The position numbers and the translations under genes are program-made. DNA of 64,000 nucleotides from Leyella stercorea (GTDB lineage Bacteria > Bacteroidota > Bacteroidia > Bacteroidales > Bacteroidaceae), in NCBI RefSeq assembly GCF_021531355.1, contig NZ_JADYTS010000005.1:1-64000 (forward strand). The letters run 5' to 3'. This document shows, piece after piece, positions 27,749-37,401 of this stretch. How positions within the stretch are numbered: the first letter of the stretch is position 1; every line of letters starts with the position of its first letter. The notes beneath the pieces are model-generated. The model saw only the letters and a list, made by a program, of their open reading frames with translations, did not search any database and was not told the DNA's origin.

Positions 27749-27961
27749 CTAATCTTTTCCATAATTTTTATTTTTTATAAAACAATATAAAAGTACTGAA
27801 ATAAGCAAAGACAACAATAACAACAATAGTATTATCATCTGATTTTTAATATACATAGAACCTATACCCAAACAACACGTTGTAGGTAACAGCAACAAGA
27901 ATAGTGTTACAGGACTTGTGAGTGGTTCCTTTAAAGGAGAAAAAAATTTAGGCATCATCAT
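27749..27961 (-). CDS. Small hydrophobic protein of unknown function
   Basis: 70 residues with two predicted membrane helices (SPVTLFLLLLPTTCCLGIG and MIILLLLLLSLLISVLLYCF) and a charged tail (KNKNYGKD). The start has MMM, so the exact start is uncertain. The stop overlaps the ATG of the following frameshifted small frame. It could belong to a small two-gene membrane module; no known family is recognised. Codon use is AT-biased, like the surrounding gap. Confidence 0.45.
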   Translation of the reverse strand: MMMPKFFSPLKEPLTSPVTLFLLLLPTTCCLGIGSMYIKNQMIILLLLLLSLLISVLLYCFIKNKNYGKD

Positions 27962-28216
27962 AATCTTACCTTTTATTATTACACAATCAAACTATTACAC
28001 AATTATCTTTCAGGAAATATATGGTTAGCACATATTAGTCGTACAATATTCAATATATCCTTGATATTCATTTGCATTGATACAACATGAAAATCTATAA
28101 GATGTGGAAAAGGTACATATAAAATATGAGAAAATCACTTATTTAACGAAAACAATTTCATATTTTTATTTTCAAATTCTAAAATAAAAAACTTAGTAAC
28201 ATTATATTACCATTTA

Positions 28217-28249
28217 CCGTCCCCACAATATATAATATTGCGGGGATGG
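28217..28249 (-). terminator. Hairpin after the DUF3737 gene
   Basis: Minus-strand arms CCATCCCC / GGGGACGG (one G-T wobble) extend through CAATAT/ATATTG around a short loop. A T-rich region follows at some distance. It lies about 20 bp beyond the stop codon. Confidence 0.65.
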
Positions 28250-28269
28250 TATGGCTATTTCATAATCAA

Positions 28270-29112
28270 TTATCGTGTCAGAATCTGGCAGTCGGCAGGC
28301 TGCTTAATGTTCTTGTCGATTATTACTTCGCCTATGCTGTCTGCCACGATTTTGCCCGATGTAGGGTTCTTTATGCTCTTGATGTGTCCGCGTATGTCCG
28401 CCTGGAGAGTGGAATATTCGAAGGCTCGGTCGCATTCGGGGTCGAAGGTGCAGTTCTCAAGCACCAGATCCTTGGCGTAGCACAGCGGTTGCTCGCCCGA
28501 GATGTGGCAGTTGACCAGTCGCAGTCCGCGCGAATGCCAACCGAGAAACTCGCCGTTGAGCTCCGAGTCGTACACGGTTACGTTGTCAACCTCCCAGAAT
28601 GAGTCCTTGGTGTCGATTTTGGCGTTGTGTATCTCTATGTCACGCGAGTACTGGAAAACGTATTTGGCATCCGACTGCAGTCCGTCGACCTTGATGTTGC
28701 GGCAGTGCATGAAGGGATAAGTGCCCTCGTGCAGCACCACGTTCTCAAGCGTCAGTCCGTCGATGCCCCAGAATGTCTCGTCGGCATCGTTGATTGTGAT
28801 GTTCTTGAGCGAGAGGTTCTTCATTTCGCGGAAGAACTTCGGACCGTTTATTACGCAGTCCTCCATGTGCATGTCGTCCGAATACCAGATAGCAGAACGC
28901 GATCCGGGCGCGAAATAGCAGTTGCGTATGTCCGAACCCTTGACGTGCCACAATGGGTATTTGCCCTCGAAGTAACAGTTGCGGCACACGATGTTGCTAC
29001 ACTCCTTGATGCCCGATTCACCAAAAGTGATGCGAACGTGGTCGAGCTCCACGTTGTGTATTTCGAAGAGAGGACGCTCTCCGCCGAATACCTTGTTAGT
29101 TATCTTTTCCAT
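28270..29112 (-). CDS. DUF3737 family protein (right-handed beta-helix-like)
   Basis: 280 residues from MEKITNKVFGGERPLFEI. The sequence is built from about ten repeated short units (for example DIRNCYFAPGSRSAIWYSD, HMEDCVINGPKFFREMKN, VTVYDSELNGEFLGWHSR), a pentapeptide/beta-helix pattern typical of DUF3737. No catalytic residues can be named; function is unknown. I chose Met at 29112 because upstream residues in that frame derive from the overlapping MATE gene. The ATG overlaps the MATE stop by 13 bp, so the two are translationally linked. Confidence 0.85.
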   Translation of the reverse strand: MEKITNKVFGGERPLFEIHNVELDHVRITFGESGIKECSNIVCRNCYFEGKYPLWHVKGSDIRNCYFAPGSRSAIWYSDDMHMEDCVINGPKFFREMKNLSLKNITINDADETFWGIDGLTLENVVLHEGTYPFMHCRNIKVDGLQSDAKYVFQYSRDIEIHNAKIDTKDSFWEVDNVTVYDSELNGEFLGWHSRGLRLVNCHISGEQPLCYAKDLVLENCTFDPECDRAFEYSTLQADIRGHIKSIKNPTSGKIVADSIGEVIIDKNIKQPADCQILTR

Positions 29113-30506
29113 AATGTCAATTTTACTAAGAATATCACTCCCCTGAACGTCAGTTCCAGACACATGGCGAGCCATACGCCGCGCAGTCCCATCGACGGTG
29201 CGAGCATGGCAGCGAGCGTAATGCGTACTCCCCACATCGATATGAGGTTCATCACGCTTGGCGCTATAGTCTTGGCGGCACCCACAAACACTCCGTAGCT
29301 GATGATGGCTGCACCGAACATCGGTTCGGCGAATGCCTCAATGCGCAGCACCTCTACGCCGAGCTGGCGTACCTCTTCCGACGGCGTCATCATAGCCATG
29401 GCAAACGGCGAACCCACGTACATCACCACGCCCATCACTGTCATTATGCCCATGCCTAATGCCACGCTGAGCCAAGCGAAGCGCTTCATCAGTTCGTATC
29501 TTCCGGCACCCATGCTCTGGCCTACAAGCGTTGTGGCGGCATCGCTCACACCGTAGCCCGGCATATAGCACAGACTCTCCACAATGATGCCAAACGAGTT
29601 GGCTGCAATGGCGAAGGTGCCCAGTGGTGCAATGATTATGGTGGTGACGATATATGCCGAGGTCATGATGGTCTGCTGTATGCCCATCGGCAGTCCGATG
29701 TGCAGAGCACGCTTCACCACATCCCATGTAGGCAGGAAACGTCCGCTGTCTATCTTCAGCGACAGCTCCTTGTTGCGGAAGCAGAGTATGTACATCGTTA
29801 TGGATGCTGCAACGAGTTCGGCTGAAGCCGTGCCTATTGCCGCTCCCACCACTCCCATGCCCGCTCCGGGCAGCGTGAGCGACATGCCCAGCACGTCGAC
29901 GGTGCGCGTGTGGAAGATGAGGAAGAAGTTGAACACCACGTCGAGCGACATCATCACCACGCTCATTATGCTCGGCACGAGCATGTTGCCCGAACTGCGT
30001 AGCATTCCACTACCGAACATCGAGAATTGGAATATGGGCAGGGCGGTTGCTACAATGGCAAAATATGCCGACGACGTAGCGTTGATGCTGGCGTTGCCGC
30101 CCAACCACGAGGGCAGGAACGGACTGATGGCGAGTGCCACTATGCCGATGAGCGCACTCACCACGAGCACCGACATGATGCCTTGGCGCAGTGTGGAACG
30201 TGCCTTTGCTGCATCGTTGGCACCCAGCTGGTGACTCACCTGTACGTAGAATCCCGCTGCTGCTGCCGAGCACAGACTGCCCAGTAGCCACATTGTGGTT
30301 TCTATCAAGCCTATCGCCGCCGAAGCCTCTGCACCCAGACTGCCCACCATCGACGCATCGATATACTGCATCATCGTCGTTGTGAGCTGCGCCAGAATGG
30401 CGGGAGTGGCAAGACTCAGCACGAGACGCGCCTGCTCGCCGAGTGTCATCGGCTTGCCCTTGCGTATCATGGCGAGTAGTTGGTCTTTTTGTTTGTTGAT
30501 TTTCAT
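29100..30506 (-). CDS. MATE family efflux transporter
   Basis: 468 residues with twelve predicted membrane helices and the MATE arrangement: ALATPAILAQLTTTMMQYIDASMVGSLG (split here: helix 1 ends before QYIDASMVGSLG), a second half beginning near AFAWLSVALGMG, and conserved VGQSMGAGRYE around residue 330. These inner-membrane antiporters export drugs or metabolites using Na+ or H+. The substrate is unknown. Its stop overlaps the start of DUF3737, which suggests linked roles. No regulator lies beside it. Confidence 0.92.
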   Translation of the reverse strand: MKINKQKDQLLAMIRKGKPMTLGEQARLVLSLATPAILAQLTTTMMQYIDASMVGSLGAEASAAIGLIETTMWLLGSLCSAAAAGFYVQVSHQLGANDAAKARSTLRQGIMSVLVVSALIGIVALAISPFLPSWLGGNASINATSSAYFAIVATALPIFQFSMFGSGMLRSSGNMLVPSIMSVVMMSLDVVFNFFLIFHTRTVDVLGMSLTLPGAGMGVVGAAIGTASAELVAASITMYILCFRNKELSLKIDSGRFLPTWDVVKRALHIGLPMGIQQTIMTSAYIVTTIIIAPLGTFAIAANSFGIIVESLCYMPGYGVSDAATTLVGQSMGAGRYELMKRFAWLSVALGMGIMTVMGVVMYVGSPFAMAMMTPSEEVRQLGVEVLRIEAFAEPMFGAAIISYGVFVGAAKTIAPSVMNLISMWGVRITLAAMLAPSMGLRGVWLAMCLELTFRGVIFLVKLTLWKR

Positions 30507-30649
30507 AGGATCCTAATTTCACTGCTAAGTTACAAAAGAATGGCGATATGTGCAACCACGTTAGGCTATTATCCATAATGGAGGTTAGAAAAACAGAAAT
30601 ATATATACTAAGGCACCTGCTGAAAAATAATTCTTAAACCTTTATGGAA

Positions 30650-30699
30650 TGGAAAATAATAGGAGGGTGTGCATTCTAACGATAGAATGCACACCCTCC
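30650..30699 (-). terminator. Strong hairpin after the rubredoxin gene
   Basis: Perfect 17-bp arms (GGAGGGTGTGCATTCTA and its complement) with a 4-nt loop, followed on the minus strand by TATTATTTT. It ends the rubrerythrin-rubredoxin unit. Confidence 0.85.
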
Positions 30700-30730
30700 A
30701 TAATTAGGAATCTATAGATATGTTATTGTC

Positions 30731-30895
30731 TTACTCCTCTACTGGAGAGAACTCGTCCTTTCCTACTGAGCAAAGAGGACATTCAAAATCATCGGGAAGA
30801 TCCTCAAATGGTGTACCTGCCGGTATGCCAGCTTCTGGCAATCCTACTGCTGGGTCATACTCCCAACCGCATACGTCGCATACATATTTTTTCAT
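30731..30895 (-). CDS. Rubredoxin
   Basis: 54 residues, full length for a rubredoxin and easily missed by size filters. The iron site is CDVCG (Cys6, Cys9) and CPLC (Cys39, Cys42), with the usual aromatic core WEYDPAVG and the acidic loop [14 protein letters not shown]. It shuttles electrons to rubrerythrin in anaerobes. It starts 26 bp after the rubrerythrin stop and ends at a strong hairpin, so the two genes are one operon. The opposite-strand frame here is a shadow. Confidence 0.95.
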   Translation of the reverse strand: MKKYVCDVCGWEYDPAVGLPEAGIPAGTPFEDLPDDFECPLCSVGKDEFSPVEE

Positions 30896-30921
30896 ATTTC
30901 TTTGTTTTTAGGGGTTTATAT

Positions 30922-31461
30922 TTAGAAATTATCCACATGCACCTCAAAGTAAGCCTTTGGATGTGAGCATGTGGGGCAGATCTCTGGAGCCTCGGTTCCT
31001 ACTACGATGTGACCGCAGTTGCGGCATTCCCATACTTTCACCTCGCTCTTCTTGAACACTTCCTGAGCTTCAACGTTGCGCAGGAGAGCACGATAACGCT
31101 CTTCGTGACGCTTCTCGATAGCTGCTACAAGGCGGAATTTCTGTGCCAATTCTTTGAAACCTTCCTCTTCGGCTGTCTTTGCAAAGCCTTCGTACATATC
31201 GGTCCACTCGTAGTTCTCGCCTTCGGCTGCCGCAGCAAGGTTCTCGGCTGTGCTGCCAATGCCGTTAAGCTCCTTAAACCACAACTTAGCATGCTCCTTC
31301 TCGTTGTCGGCAGTCTGCTGGAAGATAGCAGCTATCTGCTCAAAACCGTCCTTCTTAGCACGTGATGCGAAATATGTATATTTATTACGAGCCTGTGATT
31401 CACCAGCGAAAGCTGCTGCGAGGTTCTTTTCTGTCTGTGTGCCTGAATATTTATTTGCCAT
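30922..31461 (-). CDS. Rubrerythrin
   Basis: 179 residues. The N-terminal ferritin-like four-helix domain has the diiron ligands in [14 protein letters not shown] (about 15-28), [13 protein letters not shown] and [14 protein letters not shown]; the C-terminal rubredoxin-like domain has ECRNCG and [13 protein letters not shown]. Rubrerythrin reduces hydrogen peroxide using electrons from rubredoxin, encoded next to it. A well-formed promoter precedes it, divergent from an AraC gene. Confidence 0.97.
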   Translation of the reverse strand: MANKYSGTQTEKNLAAAFAGESQARNKYTYFASRAKKDGFEQIAAIFQQTADNEKEHAKLWFKELNGIGSTAENLAAAAEGENYEWTDMYEGFAKTAEEEGFKELAQKFRLVAAIEKRHEERYRALLRNVEAQEVFKKSEVKVWECRNCGHIVVGTEAPEICPTCSHPKAYFEVHVDNF

Positions 31462-31507
31462 AGTCGTATTGTTTTATTTAAAATGTTATTGTTTTCTTTA
31501 TCTGATG

Positions 31508-31537
31508 CAAAAGTACTGATAATTATTAGATTAACAA
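31508..31537 (-). promoter_or_regulatory. Rubrerythrin-rubredoxin promoter
   Basis: TACTTTTG (31515-31508) and TTG (31537-31535) are separated by 19 bp; the leader is about 40 nt. Confidence 0.7.
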
Positions 31538-31650
31538 AATAAATATCGGCAAATGAATAGTATATTTCGGCATGGTGACATATTTTTCCGTTTGGTTTGC
31601 TGAAATTTACCATTTGTTTTGTAATTTTACACTCAAATAACAGATATACT

Positions 31651-32541
31651 ATGACAACAGAAGAACTTAATAGCAAGTATTCCAACGTGTGCAATATGTC
31701 ACGCGGCAATGGATTCAGGGTGGAACGGATGCCCGAATTGTTTGATACAAGCGATATAGACGACTGTATGGCGCACGTTCATTCTTTCTATGAGATACTA
31801 TGGTTTCAGGAAGGAACGGGCGTTCATACCGTCGATTTCAATGATTATGAAGTGGCTCCAGGCACCATCTTTTTCCTTGCGCCTGGACAGGTGCATCATT
31901 TTGACAGGAAAGAGGGCTATAAAGGTGTGGCTATAAAGATGTGTACCGACCTGATGAAGGACAATCAGTCAGGAGGAAATGTCGACAGTTTTTTCCTGAA
32001 GTACAACTCGTTCCATACCTATGATTCTACACCCTATTACAAAATAGACGACCGGACTGCACGGATGATTATGCCGTTGGTCGACGACATGGAGGAGGAA
32101 TCAAGCCACTATGGCGAACTGGGCAATGTAGATATACTGAAATCCCTGCTCTGCATATTCCTCGTCAAGATACAGAGGTATGGCATACATGAGGATGGCA
32201 AAAACCTTGACATGCTTAAGCCGTCACATCGACTGTTTATCCAGTTCCGCCGTATGGTGGAGGAAGAGTACAATCGTCTTCATACTGTGCAGGAATATGC
32301 CGACCGTCTGAATGTGGCTGTACGCACACTTAACAAGAGTGTGAATGAATGTTCGGGTAAATCGCCACTCGCCTTTATTAATGAGCGCATCATTCTGGAG
32401 GCAAAGCGAATGGCGAAATACACCAATATGATGATTAAGGAGATAGCTGCCAGTCTGGGATATGACGATCCTTCCTACTTCGTAAAGCTCTTCAAGCGCC
32501 AGACTGGCTTTCTCCCATCAGAGTTCCGCGACTTGCAGTAA
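31651..32541 (+). CDS. AraC family transcriptional regulator
   Basis: 296 residues. The N-terminal cupin-like ligand domain (SFYEILWFQEGTGVHTVDF, then PGTIFFLAPGQVHHF) is followed by the C-terminal double HTH of the AraC family (EEYNRLHTVQEYADRLNVA, IKEIAASLGYDDPSYFVKLF and the closing FLPSEFRDL). Position 31651 is chosen because upstream codons in frame are AT-rich leader. It is divergent from rubrerythrin with a 189-bp gap, so control of the rubrerythrin unit is possible, but the target is not shown by sequence. Confidence 0.93.
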   Translation: MTTEELNSKYSNVCNMSRGNGFRVERMPELFDTSDIDDCMAHVHSFYEILWFQEGTGVHTVDFNDYEVAPGTIFFLAPGQVHHFDRKEGYKGVAIKMCTDLMKDNQSGGNVDSFFLKYNSFHTYDSTPYYKIDDRTARMIMPLVDDMEEESSHYGELGNVDILKSLLCIFLVKIQRYGIHEDGKNLDMLKPSHRLFIQFRRMVEEEYNRLHTVQEYADRLNVAVRTLNKSVNECSGKSPLAFINERIILEAKRMAKYTNMMIKEIAASLGYDDPSYFVKLFKRQTGFLPSEFRDLQ

Positions 32542-32557
32542 CTTTGTCTTCCTATTG

Positions 32558-35191
32558 TCACGACCTTCCCGTCACGATTTTCTTTATCTCGTTGAGTTTG
32601 TTGAGAGCCTCGACGGGGGTGAGGTTGTTTATGTCAAGACCGAGAATCTCGTCGCGTATCTGACAGAGCACGGGGTCGTCGAGTTGGAAGAAGGAGAGCT
32701 GCATGCCTGCTGAGGCTTTCTGACCGAGGTTCTGGCGCGACTCCACTCCAACGCTGGCGTTGTCAGCCTCCAGCTGCTTCAGTATGGTGTTGGCACGGTT
32801 TACTATCGACTTTGGCATACCGGCAATCTCAGCCACGTGTATACCGAACGAGTGCTCCGAACCGCCTCGCATCAGCTTACGCAGGAATATCACCTTGCCG
32901 TTCAGCTCCTTCACGCTCACGTTGTAGTTCTTAATGCGCGAGAAGTTCTTCTCCATCTCGTTCAGTTCGTGATAGTGAGTGGCGAAGAGAGTGCGTGCCT
33001 GTGCGCCTTGATGCTCATGCAGATATTCCACGATAGCCCACGCTATGGAGATGCCGTCGTAGGTCGACGTGCCTCGTCCAAGCTCGTCGAAGAGCACGAG
33101 CGAGCGTGGTGTGACGTTGTTGAGAATGTCAGAAGCCTCCGTCATTTCCACCATAAAGGTCGATTCACCTAATGATATGTTGTCCGATGCACCCACACGT
33201 GTGAAAATCTTGTCTACGAGTCCTACATGAGCCGACTCTGCCGGAACGAAGCATCCCATCTGAGCCATGAGCGTTATGAGCGCAGTCTGGCGTAGGAGAG
33301 CCGACTTACCAGCCATGTTCGGACCCGTAATAATCATTATCTGCTGCTGTTCGGAATCCAGTTCGATGTCGTTAGGCACATATTCCTCACCCATAGGCAG
33401 CTGCGTTTCTATCACGGGATGACGTCCTGCCTTAATCTGAAGCACACAGTCGTCAGCCACAACGGGGCGCACATAGCGGTGCTCTTCGGCTGCCTTTGCA
33501 AACGAGAGGAGGCAGTCGAGTCGTGCAATGATGTTGGCGTTTATCTGTATCTGTGGTATGAACTCAGCCATATCGGTGACGAGTTCGGTGAAGAGACGGG
33601 TTTCTAAGGCGAGTATTTTCTCGTCGGCTCCCATTATCTTCTCCTCATATTCCTTCAGTTCCTGAGTTATGTAGCGCTCGGCATTGGCAAGAGTCTGCTT
33701 GCGTATCCACTCCTGCGGCACCTGGTCCTTGTACGTATTGCGCACCTCAAGATAGTATCCGAACACGTTGTTATATCCCACCTTGAGCGACTGTATGCCC
33801 GTCTTCTGCGCTTCTTCTTCCTGAATGCGCAGCAGATAGTCTCTTCCTCCGCGCGAGATGGAGCGCAGTTCGTCGAGTTCGGGCGAGAATCCGGCTGCAA
33901 TAACGTCGCCCTTGTTGATGAGCTGAGGCGGATCGGGCTGTATTTCACGCTCAATGCGTTCGCGAAGCGACTCGCATAGGTTCAGACGTTCGCCTATTGA
34001 GCGTATCTCTTCATTGTCGCTGTATAGGCAGGCGGTCTTTATCGGGATGATGGCTTGCAATGCCAGCTTCAGTTGTACAACCTCGCGTGGCGACACACGT
34101 CCTACAGCCACCTTGGATATGATGCGCTCCATGTCGCCTATACGATGCAGATTGTCGTCAATGGTCTGTCGGAAATCGGGCTTACGGAAGAATGTCTCCA
34201 CCACATCCAGGCGCTTGTTGATAGAAGCAACGTCCATAAGCGGGAACACAGTCCAGCGTTTCAGCATGCGAGCACCCATTGCTGTCGTGGTGCGGTCGAT
34301 AACATCGAGCAGCGAAACGCCGTCGTCCTGCATCGACTGCAGAAGTTCCAGGGAGCGTATGGTGAATTTGTCGAGTCTGACATAGCGGTCCTCTTCAATT
34401 CGGCGCAGCGATGTAATGTGTCCCAAGTGGGTGTGCTGCGTCATTTCAAGATACTGCAATATGGCACCGGCAGCAATCACTCCGAGCTTCAGATGTTCAA
34501 CGCCGAAACCCTTAAGCGACTTCGTTCCGAAATGCTTAAGCAACTTCTGTCGTGAACTTTGCTCCGTTAGCATCCAGTCGTCGAGCTGGAAAGTACACCA
34601 ATGATTGCCGAAATGCTCCTCAAACTGCGCCTTCATCTGTCGGTCGTGCAGCACCTCCTTAGGCTGGAACGACGCAAGCAGCTTCTCCACATAGTCGAAA
34701 GTACCCTCGCCGGTGAGAAATTCTCCGGTAGAGATGTCGAGAAAAGCCACGCCACACTGAGCCTTTGTCATGAACACGGCAGCAAGGAAGTTGTTCTCCT
34801 TATAGTTGAGCACGTTGTCGCTCATAGCCACTCCGGGCGTGACAAGTTCCGTAATGCCACGCTTCACGAGCGTCTTTGTGAGTTTAGGGTCTTCCAGCTG
34901 GTCGCATATAGCCACACGTTTGCCAGCCCTGATGAGCTTAGGCAGATAGGTGTCGAGAGCGTGGTGAGGAAATCCAGCCATCTCCATTGCTGCGCTTGAA
35001 GGGTTCTTTCCGTTGGAGCGTCGAGTCAGAGTGATGCCGAGAATCTTAGCCGCTTCAACGGCATCGCTCGAATAAGTCTCGTAGAAGTCGCCGCAGCGGA
35101 ACAGCAGGAGTGCGTCGGGATGCTCGTTCTTGAACGTGTAGAACTGTCGCATCATAGGTGTCAGTCCGTCGTCATTCTTTTTCTGAGCCAT
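32558..35191 (-). CDS. mutS: DNA mismatch repair protein MutS
   Basis: 877 residues, normal MutS length. The N-terminal mismatch-binding domain has [16 protein letters not shown]; the ATPase domain has Walker [15 protein letters not shown] (about residue 620), Walker [17 protein letters not shown] (about 697) and the following ATHYHEL. It recognises base mismatches and works with MutL. A MutS1-type protein is indicated by the GDFYE loop; MutS2 lacks it. It starts 39 bp after the O-methyltransferase stop. Confidence 0.98.
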   Translation of the reverse strand: MAQKKNDDGLTPMMRQFYTFKNEHPDALLLFRCGDFYETYSSDAVEAAKILGITLTRRSNGKNPSSAAMEMAGFPHHALDTYLPKLIRAGKRVAICDQLEDPKLTKTLVKRGITELVTPGVAMSDNVLNYKENNFLAAVFMTKAQCGVAFLDISTGEFLTGEGTFDYVEKLLASFQPKEVLHDRQMKAQFEEHFGNHWCTFQLDDWMLTEQSSRQKLLKHFGTKSLKGFGVEHLKLGVIAAGAILQYLEMTQHTHLGHITSLRRIEEDRYVRLDKFTIRSLELLQSMQDDGVSLLDVIDRTTTAMGARMLKRWTVFPLMDVASINKRLDVVETFFRKPDFRQTIDDNLHRIGDMERIISKVAVGRVSPREVVQLKLALQAIIPIKTACLYSDNEEIRSIGERLNLCESLRERIEREIQPDPPQLINKGDVIAAGFSPELDELRSISRGGRDYLLRIQEEEAQKTGIQSLKVGYNNVFGYYLEVRNTYKDQVPQEWIRKQTLANAERYITQELKEYEEKIMGADEKILALETRLFTELVTDMAEFIPQIQINANIIARLDCLLSFAKAAEEHRYVRPVVADDCVLQIKAGRHPVIETQLPMGEEYVPNDIELDSEQQQIMIITGPNMAGKSALLRQTALITLMAQMGCFVPAESAHVGLVDKIFTRVGASDNISLGESTFMVEMTEASDILNNVTPRSLVLFDELGRGTSTYDGISIAWAIVEYLHEHQGAQARTLFATHYHELNEMEKNFSRIKNYNVSVKELNGKVIFLRKLMRGGSEHSFGIHVAEIAGMPKSIVNRANTILKQLEADNASVGVESRQNLGQKASAGMQLSFFQLDDPVLCQIRDEILGLDINNLTPVEALNKLNEIKKIVTGRS

Positions 35192-35230
35192 ATAATATAG
35201 TAGTGGTTCTTTTGTAAGCCTTTAATGTCT

Positions 35231-35866
35231 TTAATCCTTTTTTCTGATAAGCGTCAGTCCGTCGCGCAACGGCACTATCACCTGCTCAACACGGTTGTCG
35301 GCAGCAACGTGGTCGTTGAATTGTCTGATGCCTTGTGTCTGATGGTCGTGGTCGTAAGCCGGGTCGGTGACATGACCGTCCCACAGCGTGTTGTCGGCAA
35401 TGATATATCCTCCGGGTCGCAACAGTCGTAGCACCATCTCGTAAGTCTCGACATACGTACGTTTGTCGCCGTCGACAAAAGCGAGGTCGAACGTCACGCC
35501 AAGCTTAGGCGCTTCAATGTTGGCGTCGCCTATGCGGAAGTCTATCTTGTCAGCCACGGGCGAGTTTTCAATCCACGGACGGGTGAAGTCTTCCATCTCG
35601 TCGTTTATCTCAAACGTCCACACCTTTCCTCCTTCGTCCAATCCTTCAGCCATGCAGATGGCGCTATAGCCCGAGAAGGTGCCCACCTCAAGAATGTTCT
35701 TGGGGCGTATCATGCTCACAAGCATCTTCAACAAGCGTCCTTGCAGATGTCCCGATGCCATGCGTCCGTGTATGGTATGGATGTTGGTGGCGCGGTAGAG
35801 GCGGTACAGATAGTCGCCTTCGGGTGCTGAGTGTGCCAGTACGTACTTCTCTATTTCTTCAGTCAT
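35231..35866 (-). CDS. O-methyltransferase (class I SAM-dependent, family 3)
   Basis: 211 residues from MTEEIEKYVLAHSAP. SAM-binding motif I is VGTFSGYSAICMAEG (about 63-77) and the acidic VDGDKRTY motif is near residue 137, both typical of catechol O-methyltransferase-like family 3 enzymes. Active-site DNTLWDGHV follows. Substrate is unknown. The start is set by the 4-bp ATGA overlap with the aroQ stop, which implies coupled translation. Confidence 0.9.
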   Translation of the reverse strand: MTEEIEKYVLAHSAPEGDYLYRLYRATNIHTIHGRMASGHLQGRLLKMLVSMIRPKNILEVGTFSGYSAICMAEGLDEGGKVWTFEINDEMEDFTRPWIENSPVADKIDFRIGDANIEAPKLGVTFDLAFVDGDKRTYVETYEMVLRLLRPGGYIIADNTLWDGHVTDPAYDHDHQTQGIRQFNDHVAADNRVEQVIVPLRDGLTLIRKKD

Positions 35867-36282
35867 AACGCTTTGATTGCTTCGAGTGCCAGACGATAAG
35901 AGTCCATTCCGAATCCGCATATTACGCCCAGACAGGCGCAAGAAATCATCGACTTGTATCGGAACTCCTCACGTTTGTGCACATTGCTTATGTGTACCTC
36001 GATGACAGGACTCTTAAGCGAGCGTATGCAGTCCTGCAATGCTATGCTGGTGTGGGTGTATGCACCGGCATTGAGTATAATGCCGTCTACCGAGAATCCC
36101 ACTTCCTGCATCTTGTCGATGAGGCATCCCTCTATATTGCTCTGATAATAGTCTATCTCTACGTCGGGATATTGCTTGCGCAATGTGTCGAGATAAGCCT
36201 CGAATGTACTGCTACCGTATATTCCCGGTTCGCGTGTGCCCAACAGATTGAGGTTGGGACCGTTTATGATTTGTATTTTCAT
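35863..36282 (-). CDS. aroQ: 3-dehydroquinate dehydratase, type II
   Basis: 139 residues from MKIQIINGPNLNLLG. Type II signatures are GPNLNLLGTREPGIYG with the catalytic Tyr, ILNAGAYTHTS (about 74-84, where the family usually has NPGAYTH) and EVHISNVHKREEFR. It acts in the shikimate pathway. Upstream residues in frame come from a repeat and are not counted. Its stop overlaps the next ATG by 4 bp. Confidence 0.95.
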   Translation of the reverse strand: MKIQIINGPNLNLLGTREPGIYGSSTFEAYLDTLRKQYPDVEIDYYQSNIEGCLIDKMQEVGFSVDGIILNAGAYTHTSIALQDCIRSLKSPVIEVHISNVHKREEFRYKSMISCACLGVICGFGMDSYRLALEAIKAL

Positions 36283-36425
36283 AATTCGAATTTTGAGTTT
36301 TGAATTTTGAGTTGTTGCCGATGGCAATTTTGAGTTTTGAATTTTGAGTTTTGAATTCCTAATTCATCAATTCCTAATCGGCGCAGCCGACAATTCAACA
36401 TTCCACATTCCTAATTCCACATTCT
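36283..36425. repeat. AATTCCTAATTC-type low-complexity repeat, copy 4
   Basis: TTTTGAGTTTTGAAT units, a GCCGATGGC palindrome, then AATTCCTAATCGGCGCAGCCG. It fills the whole gap between the TPM gene stop and the aroQ start. Confidence 0.65.
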
Positions 36426-36426
36426 C

Positions 36427-37398
36427 TTACCATCCCGATGTTGCTCCGCCGCCACCCGTTGAGCCGCCTCCGAAGCTTCCACCGAATCCGCCTCCGAATC
36501 CGCTTCCGCCTCTGTTGCCACCGCCCAGCATCGAACCGAGTATGGCACCAGTAGCCATAGCGTTGCCGTTATCGTTCTCGTCGGAATCCTTGGTTACGGT
36601 GTTGCCGCAGTACTTGCATATGTATGTGGTGCGCAGTATTCGACGCACTATGCGTCCATTCTGGTCTTTCACCACCAGATGCTGCTCCTTCACCTTGCGC
36701 AGGGCGCTGCGTTTTTTGCATTTAGGACAGCGTTGCAGCGAGCCCATAGCATAAATGAATATCAGCATTGTTACTACTATGGCCAAGAGAGTAATCATGA
36801 TCGTCGATATGTCGTCCTCGCCGCTGTCCTCTTCTGCTTGCATCGAGCCGTCGAGAGTCTTCGCTACGGCACGAACGCCGCTTACCATACCGCCATCCCA
36901 GTTGCCTTTCTTGAAGCGTGGTATCATTAATGTAGTCTGAATGCGCTTCGACATGGCGTCGGTCATAGTGCCTTCGATGCCATAACCGGTAGTAAATCGC
37001 ACCTTCTTCTGGTCCATAACGAAGAGGATGAGCAGTCCGTTGTCGCTCTTCTTCTTGCCTATTCCCCACTTGCGGAACAGTTCGTGGCCAAAGTCGAAGA
37101 TGTCCTCTTCGCCTATGCTTGGCAGCATCACTACAGCCGTTTCTATGCCCGTGCTCTTCTCCAAGCGTCCGAGCATGGCGTTGATAGAGTCGCGAGCTGC
37201 AGTAGAGAGAATAGCCGTAGGGTCAGTCACATACTGGCGTGCATCGCTGAGGCGCACGTTGGGCACGTCGTCGATGGTGTATTGCTTGGTCTCTGCGGCA
37301 GCAGTTGCCGTAAAGACAAAGAGCAGGGCTGCGATAAGAAGCCCCGCTCCCTTCACCCTTCCCCTAAGGGAGTGGTATAGAAAGTTTCCGATGTTCAT
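36427..37398 (-). CDS. TPM domain protein with zinc ribbon and Gly-rich tail
   Basis: 323 residues. A signal/transmembrane segment (GLLIAALLFVFTATAAA) precedes a TPM (DUF477) domain (PNVRLSDARQYVTDPTAILS to about residue 190). A single helix near 205-220 (IMITLLAIVVTMLIFIYAMG) is followed by a zinc ribbon (CPKC...CKYCGN) and a glycine-rich end (GGSFGGGSTGGGG). TPM proteins are often linked to photosystem II repair factors or unknown roles in non-phototrophs; here it pairs with lemA, 3 bp away, as in many Bacteroidetes. Function is unproven. Confidence 0.87.
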   Translation of the reverse strand: MNIGNFLYHSLRGRVKGAGLLIAALLFVFTATAAAETKQYTIDDVPNVRLSDARQYVTDPTAILSTAARDSINAMLGRLEKSTGIETAVVMLPSIGEEDIFDFGHELFRKWGIGKKKSDNGLLILFVMDQKKVRFTTGYGIEGTMTDAMSKRIQTTLMIPRFKKGNWDGGMVSGVRAVAKTLDGSMQAEEDSGEDDISTIMITLLAIVVTMLIFIYAMGSLQRCPKCKKRSALRKVKEQHLVVKDQNGRIVRRILRTTYICKYCGNTVTKDSDENDNGNAMATGAILGSMLGGGNRGGSGFGGGFGGSFGGGSTGGGGATSGW

Positions 37399-37401
37399 TG
37401 T

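Larger units (their letters stand above)
27577..28216. other. AT-rich gap with small membrane ORFs only
   Basis: This 640-bp stretch is far more AT-rich than its surroundings. It holds two short hydrophobic frames on the minus strand, described separately; the part 27962-28216 shows no convincing ORF, RNA or repeat. Composition suggests acquired DNA or decay. Confidence 0.5.

Noticed and set aside
30720-30911. 63-codon plus-strand frame at the rubredoxin
   Set aside because: The minus strand encodes a full rubredoxin with both cysteine pairs.
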